Source: Flavobacterium psychroterrae
GTDB taxonomy: Bacteria > Bacteroidota > Bacteroidia > Flavobacteriales > Flavobacteriaceae
Length of the DNA: 64,000 bases
Assembly: GCF_018380615.1 (NCBI RefSeq)
Contig: NZ_JAGYVZ010000007.1
Location: 1 to 64,000, forward strand
Direction of reading: 5' to 3'
The position numbers and the translations under genes are program-made. Positions within the stretch are counted from its first letter, which is position 1, and every line of letters starts with the position of its first letter. The notes under the pieces were generated by a model. The model made no database searches. It saw only the letters and a list, made by a program, of their open reading frames with translations, and was not told the origin of the DNA. Of the stretch, positions 45,323 through 53,469 are shown one piece after another.

Positions 45323-46408
45323 ATGGAACAATTTGTAGTATCGGCTCGTAAGTATCGCCCACAAACCTTTAAGGATGTTGTAGGTCAGAAAGCCATTACC
45401 AACACTTTGCTAAATGCTATTGAAAGCAATCACCTTGCTTCTGCCCTTTTATTTACAGGACCGCGTGGAGTTGGAAAAACGACTTGCGCCCGTATTTTGG
45501 CTCGTAAAATAAATCAGCCGGGATATGATGATCCTAACGAAGATTTTGCTTTTAACGTTTTTGAGTTAGATGCGGCTTCAAACAACTCTGTTGATGATAT
45601 CCGTAGCCTGATTGATCAGGTTCGAATCCCGCCACAAACTGGGCAATATAAAGTTTATATTATTGACGAGGTTCATATGTTGTCTTCGGCAGCTTTTAAT
45701 GCTTTTTTGAAAACATTAGAAGAACCGCCTAAACATGCTATTTTCATCTTAGCAACAACAGAAAAACACAAAATTATTCCAACGATTTTATCTCGTTGTC
45801 AGATATTTGATTTTAAAAGAATTACCGTAAAAGATGCTAAAGAACATTTAGCGGAAGTTGCTACAAGTCAGGGAATCAATTTTGAAGACGATGCTTTGCA
45901 CATTATTGCTCAAAAAGCTGATGGTGCAATGCGTGATGCTTTATCTATTTTTGACCGTGTAGTTTCATATTGCGGAACTAATTTGACGCGTCAGGCTGTA
46001 ACCGAAAACCTTAACGTTTTAGATTACGAAACTTACATTAGTATTACCGATTTACTTTTAGAAAATAAGATTCCGGATCTTTTATTGGCTTACAATGATA
46101 TTTTGTCAAAAGGTTTTGACGGACATCATTTTATTGCCGGTCTTGCATCACATTTTAGAGATTTATTGGTAAGCAAAACCCCCGCTACAATCTCTTTACT
46201 TGAAGTGGGCGAACAAGCACAGCAAATGTATGGCGTACAAGCTCAAAAATGCTCTCAGGAATTTTTATTAAAAGGAATTGATACTGCAAATGATTGTGAT
46301 TTAAAATATAAATTAAGTCAGAATCAGCGTCTTTTAGTTGAATTATGCCTGATGCAATTGGCCTCTATCACTTTTGATGGAGAAAAAAAAAAGTTGAGCA
46401 ATTCATAA
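45323..46408 (+). CDS. dnaX: DNA polymerase III subunit gamma/tau, zero-frame (gamma-like) product
   Basis: A 361-residue clamp-loader ATPase. Walker A GPRGVGKT (46-53), Walker B IIDEVHML (113-120) and the SRC arginine-finger motif (157-159) are intact. The four-cysteine zinc module normally found between Walker A and LDAASNNS is absent; the region reads KINQPGYDDPNEDFAFNV. In frame the gene ends KKKLSNS and TAA, five codons after a run of ten A (46383-46392). A -1 shift at this run leads into the tau C-terminus at 46384-47067. The short form is therefore gamma-like, whether by programmed slippage or by an indel. Confidence 0.9.
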   Translation: MEQFVVSARKYRPQTFKDVVGQKAITNTLLNAIESNHLASALLFTGPRGVGKTTCARILARKINQPGYDDPNEDFAFNVFELDAASNNSVDDIRSLIDQVRIPPQTGQYKVYIIDEVHMLSSAAFNAFLKTLEEPPKHAIFILATTEKHKIIPTILSRCQIFDFKRITVKDAKEHLAEVATSQGINFEDDALHIIAQKADGAMRDALSIFDRVVSYCGTNLTRQAVTENLNVLDYETYISITDLLLENKIPDLLLAYNDILSKGFDGHHFIAGLASHFRDLLVSKTPATISLLEVGEQAQQMYGVQAQKCSQEFLLKGIDTANDCDLKYKLSQNQRLLVELCLMQLASITFDGEKKKLSNS

Positions 46409-47067
46409 TTCCACCTACTTATTATAAAAACGGCAGCTACTCAATAGTTGAAGTTGAAAGTCAAAAGTCAAAAGTCGAAAGTCAACCTGAGACTGAAAAA
46501 ACAACTGGAAATATTGCTGTTGAAACCCCACAAAAGGATGAAACTCCTGTAACTCCTAAAGCTGAAGCTCCTGTCACTCCAAAACCTGAAGTTAGCGGTG
46601 AACCTAAAATTTCGGCTTTTTCATTATCCAGTATTCGCAAGAAAAAAGAATTGGAAGCCACCAATAAATCTTATGTAAAACCTACGTCGGTAATGCCTAC
46701 GGAAGAATTTACAGAGACTGAAATGTTAGTGGAATGGAATAAATATGCGCAGCGTTTGGGCGATAAAGGTTTGAAAATTATGGAATCGTTATTACTCATT
46801 AACGATCCAACTTTGGACGGAACTAAGATTACGCTAGAATTGCCAAATGAAGGTTCTAAACTGGATTTTGAAAGTCAGATTAATGGACTTTTAGGTCATT
46901 TAAAAGGTCATTTACACAATCACGACATCACAATTCATGTTAATGTAAATGAAGCGGTAGAAAGTAAAAGAAGTTTAAATGATCAGGATCGTTACAATCG
47001 TTTATTAGAGCTGAATCCAAATATTGAGCTTTTACGTTCTACTTTTGGATTGGATTTACATACTTAA
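46384..47067 (+). CDS. dnaX: Tau-specific C-terminal part of dnaX, reached by a -1 shift
   Basis: In the -1 frame the sequence is open from the A10 run to TAA at 47067. It begins KKVEQFIIPPTYYKNGSYS, followed by a low-complexity linker (ETPQKDETPVTPKAEAPVTP) and a C-terminal folded part (about 46650-47067; EEFTETEMLVEWNKYAQRLG, then LELNPNIELLRSTFGLDL), which is the tau tail of flavobacterial DnaX as I recall it. Joined to the zero frame at 46390 it gives about 581 residues. Tau links the clamp loader to the polymerase core and helicase. No separate start codon or promoter is apparent. Confidence 0.75.
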   Translation, partial: KKKVEQFIIPPTYYKNGSYSIVEVESQKSKVESQPETEKTTGNIAVETPQKDETPVTPKAEAPVTPKPEVSGEPKISAFSLSSIRKKKELEATNKSYVKPTSVMPTEEFTETEMLVEWNKYAQRLGDKGLKIMESLLLINDPTLDGTKITLELPNEGSKLDFESQINGLLGHLKGHLHNHDITIHVNVNEAVESKRSLNDQDRYNRLLELNPNIELLRSTFGLDLHT

Positions 47068-47143
47068 GATTTTACATTGACTTTTTTTTAGCCACGAATT
47101 CACGAATTTTTATTTGCTGTACGCGAAATTACTATGTTTTTTT

Positions 47144-47226
47144 GCCGCGAATTTCACGAATTTTCATTAATTTTTTTATGAGGAATGTGTAAAAATTAAT
47201 TAGTGAAAATTCGTGAAATTCGTAGC
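47144..47226. repeat. Long inverted repeat of the CACGAATTTTCA class
   Basis: GCCGCGAATTTCACGAATTT (from 47144) pairs with AAATTCGTGAAATTCGTAGC (ending 47226), with a loop of about 15-20 bases. The stem is more than 25 bases long with few mismatches. It lies between convergent genes. Confidence 0.7.
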
Positions 47227-47235
47227 AACCTTTTT

Positions 47236-47814
47236 TTATTTATTTCTCATTCCAAAATCATACACTTTTTCAAGCCATTTTTTTCTCTGAGTATCTTCAG
47301 AACCTTTTATGATTCCGATGTAAGTTACTTTTACAGGTTTTACTCCAGAGAATTCTAAGGTTGATTTCTTTAATTGATTGACGCTTGGTCGTCCATAAAA
47401 AAATCTGTAATACCAGCTTGGCTGATCTAATGTTGTGATAATATGTGCCGTTTTTCCTTTTAGTAATTTATCCCACCAAACCGAATTTTCGCGATATTGA
47501 AACGCCATTCCGGGTAAAAACAAACGATCGATAAATCCTTTTGTAATTGCGGGAAGTCCGCCCCACCAAACCGGATGAATCCAAACTAAATGATTGGCTT
47601 TTTTAATTTTCTCCCATGATTCTAATAAATCAGGTTCTAATTCGGTTCGTTTTTGATAACCAAATTGTAAATTCGGATTAAAATTTAAAGAAGCAACTGT
47701 AATCGTATCAACTTCTGCTCCGGAAGCAATTGCGCCTTTTAAGTAAGATTCGGCTATTGCGAAATTAAAACTTGACGGATTAGGGTGTCCGTTTATAATG
47801 AGTATATTTTTCAT
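47236..47814 (-). CDS. NAD(P)H-dependent flavodoxin-fold oxidoreductase
   Basis: A 192-residue flavoprotein of the MdaB/KefF/NQO type. The N-terminal NILIINGHPNPSSFN is the FMN/FAD phosphate loop, and WIHPVWWGGLPAITKGFIDR is the family-typical segment around residues 80-99. It performs two-electron reduction of quinones or similar acceptors in the cytosol. It follows the saccharopine-dehydrogenase-like gene by six bases; both are probably in one transcript with the upstream Crp-like regulator gene nearby. Confidence 0.88.
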   Translation of the reverse strand: MKNILIINGHPNPSSFNFAIAESYLKGAIASGAEVDTITVASLNFNPNLQFGYQKRTELEPDLLESWEKIKKANHLVWIHPVWWGGLPAITKGFIDRLFLPGMAFQYRENSVWWDKLLKGKTAHIITTLDQPSWYYRFFYGRPSVNQLKKSTLEFSGVKPVKVTYIGIIKGSEDTQRKKWLEKVYDFGMRNK

Positions 47815-47820
47815 TTTCCG

Positions 47821-48849
47821 TTAAGTTAATTTAATATTAATTGTACTATAATCCTGGAATGCATCATAAACTTCATGTGATGAATGTATTTGATGACTGA
47901 AATAAACTCCGCTCAGTAAAGTGTTACTCAACATTTTTTCGATATGTAAAACTGTAGAAAATGCAGTTAATTCAGCCTGACCTTTACTACTTTGTACGCT
48001 GACTTTTTTTATTTTATCATTAGTTTTAATAACTACTTCAAAAATAGTCTGATCTCCATTTCCACTTGAACCAAACAGCAATTGTCTTTCTCTTAGAAAC
48101 ATGATATTAAAAATCTTAAGCGATTGAAAATATCCCATTAAATTAGTTATAAACTTTGAGTTATACGTCATCTTAACAGAAACGGTTGGTACTTTTTCTA
48201 TCTGATTTAAAATGAATAAATCCGGAACATCAAGGTTGTAAGCTTTACGTTTCCCTATTCCGAATGAAAAATCAAAATTTTCAGCATCTAAAAAGTGCTT
48301 GACTTTTTTTGGCTGGTTATTTCTATAAACAATGAATGGCTTACATACATTTTCGGCTAAAAAATTAGCTGAACTTTTTCCAGCCAAATCTTTCACAGAG
48401 TAATAAATATAGATATTTACTTCCTGAATTTTATGTTTTTCGGGCTCTGTAAAATTGATTAAACTTGCTACGATACCTCCCATCCAACCAGAGCTAAAAA
48501 TAATTCGGCTATTTATTTGTTCAACTGATTTCGCTAAATTATATGCAGCAGTTAAATCCGGAGTTGGCTTTGTAATATCAATATAATCAAGTTTGTTTTT
48601 TATAGCAAACTGTAAAATTTCATTGTTACTATCTTTGGTACACATTACAATCAAATCGATTTTATTCTGTATAATGCAATTAAAAGTTTTAGGATTATTT
48701 ACATCAATAACTAAATCATTGTTAGTATTTCCTAACTGGCGACTTCCAACAAACAAGTTATAGTCAGGATTTCTTCCTTCAAGAATACGCAATATGACTT
48801 TGCCTACTAATCCTGTTCCTCCAATTACTAAAATATTTTTTCTCATCAT
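47821..48849 (-). CDS. Saccharopine dehydrogenase-like NAD(P)-binding protein
   Basis: A 342-residue protein with an N-terminal Rossmann domain (NILVIGGTGLVGKVIL, 5-20) and a C-terminal alpha/beta domain, resembling the Sacchrp_dh_NADP group. No lysine-pathway neighbours are present, so it is more likely a reductase for a different substrate, as many bacterial members are. It forms an operon with the flavodoxin-fold oxidoreductase, and a Crp-like regulator gene lies 59 bases upstream on the same strand. Confidence 0.75.
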   Translation of the reverse strand: MMRKNILVIGGTGLVGKVILRILEGRNPDYNLFVGSRQLGNTNNDLVIDVNNPKTFNCIIQNKIDLIVMCTKDSNNEILQFAIKNKLDYIDITKPTPDLTAAYNLAKSVEQINSRIIFSSGWMGGIVASLINFTEPEKHKIQEVNIYIYYSVKDLAGKSSANFLAENVCKPFIVYRNNQPKKVKHFLDAENFDFSFGIGKRKAYNLDVPDLFILNQIEKVPTVSVKMTYNSKFITNLMGYFQSLKIFNIMFLRERQLLFGSSGNGDQTIFEVVIKTNDKIKKVSVQSSKGQAELTAFSTVLHIEKMLSNTLLSGVYFSHQIHSSHEVYDAFQDYSTINIKLT

Positions 48850-48908
48850 TATATATTGTTTTCAGCAAAAATAATGACGGAATATCTCTTAACAACCAGA
48901 CAAATGTC

Positions 48909-49469
48909 CTATAAAATCGCTTTTCTGATTCGGCTTAAATGCCTTGGCGTTACGCCTAAATATGACGCTAAATATTGAAGCGGAATCAACTGAAGGTATT
49001 TTTTATGATGCTTGTAAAGTTCTTCGTAACGTTGCGTTCCGGACAATTTCTGGAAAGAAATCATTCTTTTTTGAAGCGTTACATATTCCATTTCAGTTAG
49101 TTTACGCCCTATTTGCTGCCAATGAATACCTAATTGATACAGCTTTTCTAAACTTTCACGGCTTAGGACTTGCAACTCTGTATCTGATAATGCCTGAATG
49201 TTTTCTTCGGCTACATTTTGTGTTATAAAACTGGAAAAAGATGCCATAAATTCGTTTTCGAAAGCGAAACAATTCGTGATTTCGTCTCCTTGATGATTGA
49301 AAAAATATGAACGTAAAATTCCTTTTTTAATAAATACAATTTCATCGCAAACCTGGTTTTCCTTTAATAAAAGTTCTCCTTTTTTGAGTGTTCTAAAAGT
49401 AATCAAATCATCTAATTGATCTAATTCATTTTGCGGTAAATCCTGAATCGATTGAAAAACTGATTTCAT
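48909..49469 (-). CDS. Crp/Fnr family transcriptional regulator
   Basis: A 186-residue regulator: N-terminal cyclic-nucleotide-binding-like beta barrel (residues about 20-110; KKGELLLKENQ, EIVFIKKGILRSYFF) and a C-terminal HTH (IPLQYLASYLGVTPRHLSRIRK, 161-183). It lacks the Cys set of Fnr and probably does not bind an Fe-S cluster. The group is common in Bacteroidota and usually senses unknown ligands. It likely controls the two downstream redox genes. Confidence 0.88.
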   Translation of the reverse strand: MKSVFQSIQDLPQNELDQLDDLITFRTLKKGELLLKENQVCDEIVFIKKGILRSYFFNHQGDEITNCFAFENEFMASFSSFITQNVAEENIQALSDTELQVLSRESLEKLYQLGIHWQQIGRKLTEMEYVTLQKRMISFQKLSGTQRYEELYKHHKKYLQLIPLQYLASYLGVTPRHLSRIRKAIL

Positions 49470-49516
49470 TATAAGGAAAAAAATTATTTATTTAGGGTTG
49501 AAAAACTATATTATTA

Positions 49517-49680
49517 TATGTCGCTCCGCTGGAGCTTTGGCTGGGATCTGATCTTTCTATAAATATATCGCTCCGCTGGAGCTTTGGTTGGGATCTGATC
49601 TGTCTATAAATATGTCGCACCGCTGGAGCTTTGCCAGAGATCTGATCTTCTTTTCTATACATACCGCTCCGATGGAGCGT
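49517..49680. repeat. 47-bp tandem repeat, three units plus a partial one
   Basis: Units begin at 49517, 49564 and 49611, an exact 47-base period; a degenerate part of a fourth begins near 49662. Each has a GCTCCGCTGGAGC hairpin (one arm mutated in unit 3), then TTTGGCTGGGATCTGATC. It lies upstream of the Crp-like gene and after the TMEM175-like gene. No coding frame is seen. It is not CRISPR, since there are no unique spacers. Confidence 0.75.
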
Positions 49681-49714
49681 TTAATAATAGAAAACTAAAC
49701 CATTTTAAAGGAAA

Positions 49715-50296
49715 TTAATTTTTAGATTCAAAAGCGCGTTCTATCCTTTTATCGGGAATTAACCATAATAAAGCAACAATAAAGTAAGCTGCACCGGCAA
49801 TCCATTCGTTATAAAATGAAGAAATTATTCCGATTACGTATAAAATTGAAGATGCTTTTCCTTTTACATCTCGTCCAATTGCTTTTGCCAATATGGAGTT
49901 TTCACCTTCGTTGTTAATGACAATTTTCTGTAAAATGAAATATGCTACAGAAGATAAAAACAAAACTCCGCCATACAATGCCATTGAGGCTTTAGCAAAA
50001 TTATGTTCTCCCATCCAGCCCGTTGAAACGGGAATTAACGACAACCAGAAAAGTAAATGTAAGTTGCTCCACAAAACTTTTCCGTTTACTTTTGATAATC
50101 CGTGAAATAAATAGTGGTGATTGTTCCAGTAAATTCCAACATAAATAAAACTCAAAATATAACTTAGAAACTTCGGAATCAGCGGTTTTAAATCAGCGAA
50201 TTCGTGCCCTTCAGGAACTTTTATTTCTAAAATCATGATGGTTATAATAATGGCTAATACACCGTCACTAAAGGCTTCGAGTCTTGTTTTGTTCAT
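49715..50296 (-). CDS. TMEM175-like (DUF1211) potassium channel
   Basis: A 193-residue membrane protein with about six helices. The diagnostic start is TRLEAFSDGVLAIIITIM (3-20), the RxxxFSDG motif of the TMEM175/DUF1211 family, which forms tetrameric potassium-leak channels in bacteria. Length is normal for the bacterial single-repeat form. Single gene, ends beside the tandem repeat. Confidence 0.88.
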   Translation of the reverse strand: MNKTRLEAFSDGVLAIIITIMILEIKVPEGHEFADLKPLIPKFLSYILSFIYVGIYWNNHHYLFHGLSKVNGKVLWSNLHLLFWLSLIPVSTGWMGEHNFAKASMALYGGVLFLSSVAYFILQKIVINNEGENSILAKAIGRDVKGKASSILYVIGIISSFYNEWIAGAAYFIVALLWLIPDKRIERAFESKN

Positions 50297-50347
50297 TTAT
50301 TTATATTTATTGTATTTTCTTAGTGTAGCAAATATTAGAAAAAGTTC

Positions 50348-50430
50348 GCCGCGAATTTCACGAATTTTCACTAATTTTTCATACTTAATATGCAAAATAG
50401 TAATTCGTGAAAATTTGTGAAATTTGTGGC
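50348..50430. repeat. Long inverted repeat of the CACGAATTTTCA class
   Basis: GCCGCGAATTTCACGAATTT (from 50348) pairs with the segment ending TGTGAAATTTGTGGC (50430). The left arm is nearly identical to that at 47144, the right arm has several G-T type changes. Confidence 0.7.
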
Positions 50431-50464
50431 AAAAAATCTTTCTTCTTGCATCTTTATCTAACTC

Positions 50465-51361
50465 TTAGATTTTACCGTAGTACATTGCTTTTACGATTCC
50501 GTCAGAAAGTCCAATTTTTGGGACGTAAATTTGGCGTGCTCCACTCCATTTCATAGCATTCAGGTAAATTCTTGTAGCGTGAATAATAACATCGGCGCGA
50601 TCAGAGTTTAAACCTAATTCAGCGATTCTTTGTTCGTAAGTCAATGAATTTAAAAACGCATACTGCGAATTAATATAAATGTATGAAAGCGGTTTTTCCT
50701 GTTGTTTTCCGGACATTTTAAACAATTTATTGATGTTTCCGCCAGAACCAATCAAGGTAACTTCTTCATACCCTGCGGTGTTGGTTTTAATCCATTTTTC
50801 GATTTCATCCCAAACCACACCATGAACCATATTGTTTAATAAACGAACTGTTCCGGCTTTAAAAGATCTTGAATTGACCAATTTCCCGTCTGAGAATAAA
50901 GTAAACTCTGTACTTCCGCCGCCAACATCTACAAAAAGATAGGTTTCGTCTGTTTTTAAAAGATGATGTAAATCTGTAGAAGCAATAATTGCCGCTTCTT
51001 TTTTACCATCAATAATTTCGATTTTTATGTCGGCTTTTTTCTTGATTATAGCAACAACTTCTTTGGCATTATAGGCTTCACGCATTGCCGAAGTGGCAAA
51101 CGCCATATAACGTTCTACTTTATGTACTTTCATCAAAAGATTGAATGCTTTCATGGCATCAACCATTCGGTCTATATTTTCTTCCGAAATTTCTCCTACT
51201 GTAAAGGCATCTTGTCCCAAACGAATTGGTACACGAACAAGCGAACTTTTATTGAATTGCGGTTCTTTGCCATCTTGTTCTACAACATTGGATATCAGAA
51301 GCCTCATGGCATTTGAACCGATATCTATTGCTGCAAGTTTTTTTATATTAATCATGCTCAC
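50465..51361 (-). CDS. ppx: Exopolyphosphatase (Ppx/GppA family)
   Basis: A 298-residue ASKHA-fold phosphatase. The N-terminal AAIDIGSNAMRLLI (residues about 10-23) is the nucleotide/phosphate-binding loop, and FVDVGGGSTEFTLF (about 143-156) the second; a GSGGNINKL segment follows. It lacks the C-terminal HD domain of long Ppx, so it is the short two-domain form. It hydrolyses terminal phosphate from polyphosphate, or pppGpp as GppA does. It is the last gene of the operon with ppk1, 21 bases away. Confidence 0.9.
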   Translation of the reverse strand: MSMINIKKLAAIDIGSNAMRLLISNVVEQDGKEPQFNKSSLVRVPIRLGQDAFTVGEISEENIDRMVDAMKAFNLLMKVHKVERYMAFATSAMREAYNAKEVVAIIKKKADIKIEIIDGKKEAAIIASTDLHHLLKTDETYLFVDVGGGSTEFTLFSDGKLVNSRSFKAGTVRLLNNMVHGVVWDEIEKWIKTNTAGYEEVTLIGSGGNINKLFKMSGKQQEKPLSYIYINSQYAFLNSLTYEQRIAELGLNSDRADVIIHATRIYLNAMKWSGARQIYVPKIGLSDGIVKAMYYGKI

Positions 51362-51382
51362 TTTATGATTTGAAATTTATTT

Positions 51383-53464
51383 TTAATTTATTTTTTGTGG
51401 AATCTGCTCTGACAACAAAACTTTATTTTGGTAATATTTATAAGTTTCAAGCTGAGCTCTAAATGGGGCATGATGATTTCGTGGCTTGTATTTATTATCT
51501 AATTTATAGGAATGATATCTCACTTTAACATTCCCTTTCCATGCAATACTAAAATTATCAATTAGTTCTTTCTTTATTTCAAGATCATAGATCGGGCAGG
51601 TTACCTCAACTCTTCCGTCAAGATTTCTGGTCATAAAATCTGCTGATGATATGTAAACTTCGGTTAAACCGGCATTCCCGAAAATATAAACCCGGGTATG
51701 TTCGAGGTAATTATCGACAATACTTATGGCTTCGATATTTTCGCTCATTCCAGGAATTCCAGGAATCAGGGAACAAATTCCTCTTACCTGAAGCTGGATT
51801 TTTACTCCTGCATTACTGGCTTCGTATAATTTATCGATCATTTTAAAATCTGACAAACTATTCATTTTTAATTTGATATGTGTTTTTCTACCTGCTAATG
51901 CGTGCAGAATTTCACGATCAATTAGTTTTATGAATTTGGTTCTCGTATAATGTGGCGATACTATTAAATGTTTGTATCTGTGTACTCTGTAATTGATATC
52001 AAAAAATTCGAATATTTTCGAAATGTCTTTCAAAATTCCCTGATGACAGGTGAAAAGGGTAACATCTGTATAAATTTTTGCTGTTGATTCATTGAAATTT
52101 CCTGTTGAAATAAATCCGTAACGGCGTGTTTTTTCATCTTCAACTCTTTCAATAACACAAATTTTACTGTGCACTTTTAAGCCTTTTATTCCAAAGATTA
52201 AATTATTTTTTTTTTTCAAGCAGAAGACGGCATACGAGATATTGGTTGCTTCATCAAAACGCGCCTGAAGTTCGATTTGTACGGTTACTTTTTTTCCGTT
52301 TTTCGCCGCATTAATCAAGGAACTAATGATTTGCGAATTTTTAGCCAAACGATATAGGGTAATTTTTATACTGGTTACTTTTGGATCTAAAGCGGCTTCA
52401 CGCAAAAATTTGGTCAAATATGAAAATGACTGATATGGTGCGTGTAATAAATAATCTTTTCTGCTGATTTTTTCCAGAATACTTCCTCCCAAACTTAATC
52501 CGGGAATTGGCAATGGCTCGTTTGGTTTGTAGAGTAAATCATATCTTCCTAAATTGGGGAAATTCATATAATCACGACGATTATGATATCTTCCGCCTGG
52601 AATAATACTGTCCATTTCTACGATTTTCATTTTATCAAGAAAGAATTGTAATGTATCTTCTTCGATTAAATTATCATATATAAAACGAACGGGCTCGCCT
52701 ATTCTTCTGTCTTTTACTGATGTTGCGATTTTTTCGAGCATACTTTTACTCAAATCACTATCAATATCTAATTGTGCATCTCGCGTAATTTTGATCATAT
52801 GTGCCGAAACACTTTTATAATCAAAAATATTAAAGATGTTTTTTAGATTATATCTTATTACGTCATCAATTAAAATAACATAATGTTTTTCATCGTGCGA
52901 TGGCAGGACAACAAACCTGTTTATAGTTTTTGGAATTTCGATAACAGCGTAACGAACTTCATCGTTTGTATTCATTTCTAAACGAACGGCAAGATATCCT
53001 AAAGTGTCTTTCAGAATAGGAAATTCGGCAAGATCATTTAAGATAATCGTCACTAATTCCGGACTTAATCTTTGGGTAAAAAAATCTTTTAGAAAAATTT
53101 CCTGATCGGCTGTAATTTCATTTTCATTGATCATGAAGATGTTTTCAGCCTCAAGTTCTGCTTCGATATTGCCTAAAATACGTAGACTTTCAGATTGCTG
53201 CTGAATCACGATTTCGGTAATATCCTTAATTAACTGGTGTGCAGAAACTCCTCCAAGATATTTTTCACCTGAAATTCCAGAAAGACTTAATCGTCTGATT
53301 GCGGCATAACGAACTCTAAAAAACTCATCTAAATTGTTCGAAAAAATTCCAACAAAACGCAGTCTGTCTAAAAGCGGAACCGTGTTATCTGCTGCTTCCT
53401 GAAGAACTCTGGCATTAAACGCTAACCAACTTTTTTCTCTATCGATATATTTCTGTTCGTACAC
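51383..53464 (-). CDS. ppk1: Polyphosphate kinase 1, with an adapter-derived segment
   Basis: A 693-residue Ppk1, which makes polyphosphate from ATP at the inner membrane. The N-domain (YIDREKSWLAFNARVL), head domain and the two C-terminal phospholipase-D-like domains are present; the phosphorylated histidine is H432 in KVHSKICVI. Residues 409-420 (ISYAVFCLKKKN) are encoded by a 24-base exact match to an Illumina adapter followed by a poly-A run, in place of the sequence expected after NISYA in homologues. The frame is kept, so the gene is probably intact in the organism. Operon sixA-like, ppk1, ppx. Confidence 0.92.
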   Translation of the reverse strand: MYEQKYIDREKSWLAFNARVLQEAADNTVPLLDRLRFVGIFSNNLDEFFRVRYAAIRRLSLSGISGEKYLGGVSAHQLIKDITEIVIQQQSESLRILGNIEAELEAENIFMINENEITADQEIFLKDFFTQRLSPELVTIILNDLAEFPILKDTLGYLAVRLEMNTNDEVRYAVIEIPKTINRFVVLPSHDEKHYVILIDDVIRYNLKNIFNIFDYKSVSAHMIKITRDAQLDIDSDLSKSMLEKIATSVKDRRIGEPVRFIYDNLIEEDTLQFFLDKMKIVEMDSIIPGGRYHNRRDYMNFPNLGRYDLLYKPNEPLPIPGLSLGGSILEKISRKDYLLHAPYQSFSYLTKFLREAALDPKVTSIKITLYRLAKNSQIISSLINAAKNGKKVTVQIELQARFDEATNISYAVFCLKKKNNLIFGIKGLKVHSKICVIERVEDEKTRRYGFISTGNFNESTAKIYTDVTLFTCHQGILKDISKIFEFFDINYRVHRYKHLIVSPHYTRTKFIKLIDREILHALAGRKTHIKLKMNSLSDFKMIDKLYEASNAGVKIQLQVRGICSLIPGIPGMSENIEAISIVDNYLEHTRVYIFGNAGLTEVYISSADFMTRNLDGRVEVTCPIYDLEIKKELIDNFSIAWKGNVKVRYHSYKLDNKYKPRNHHAPFRAQLETYKYYQNKVLLSEQIPQKIN
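52206..52240. other. Illumina P7 adapter sequence and poly-T, assembly artefact
   Basis: Bases 52217-52240 equal the 24-nt P7 flow-cell oligo (starting CAAGCAGAAGACGGC) and are preceded by 11 T at 52206-52216. Read on the gene's strand this is the end of an adapter read-through followed by poly-A, as seen in untrimmed reads. It is not biological. Confidence 0.95.
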
Positions 53465-53469
53465 TTTAT

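Noticed and set aside
45623..45636. tRNA-like word GTTCGAATCCCGCC
   Set aside because: It lies within dnaX coding sequence (QVRIPPQ) and no acceptor or anticodon stem surrounds it; no tRNA gene was found in the window.
49517..49680. CRISPR array
   Set aside because: The units follow each other at 47 bases without unique spacers, and no cas gene is near.
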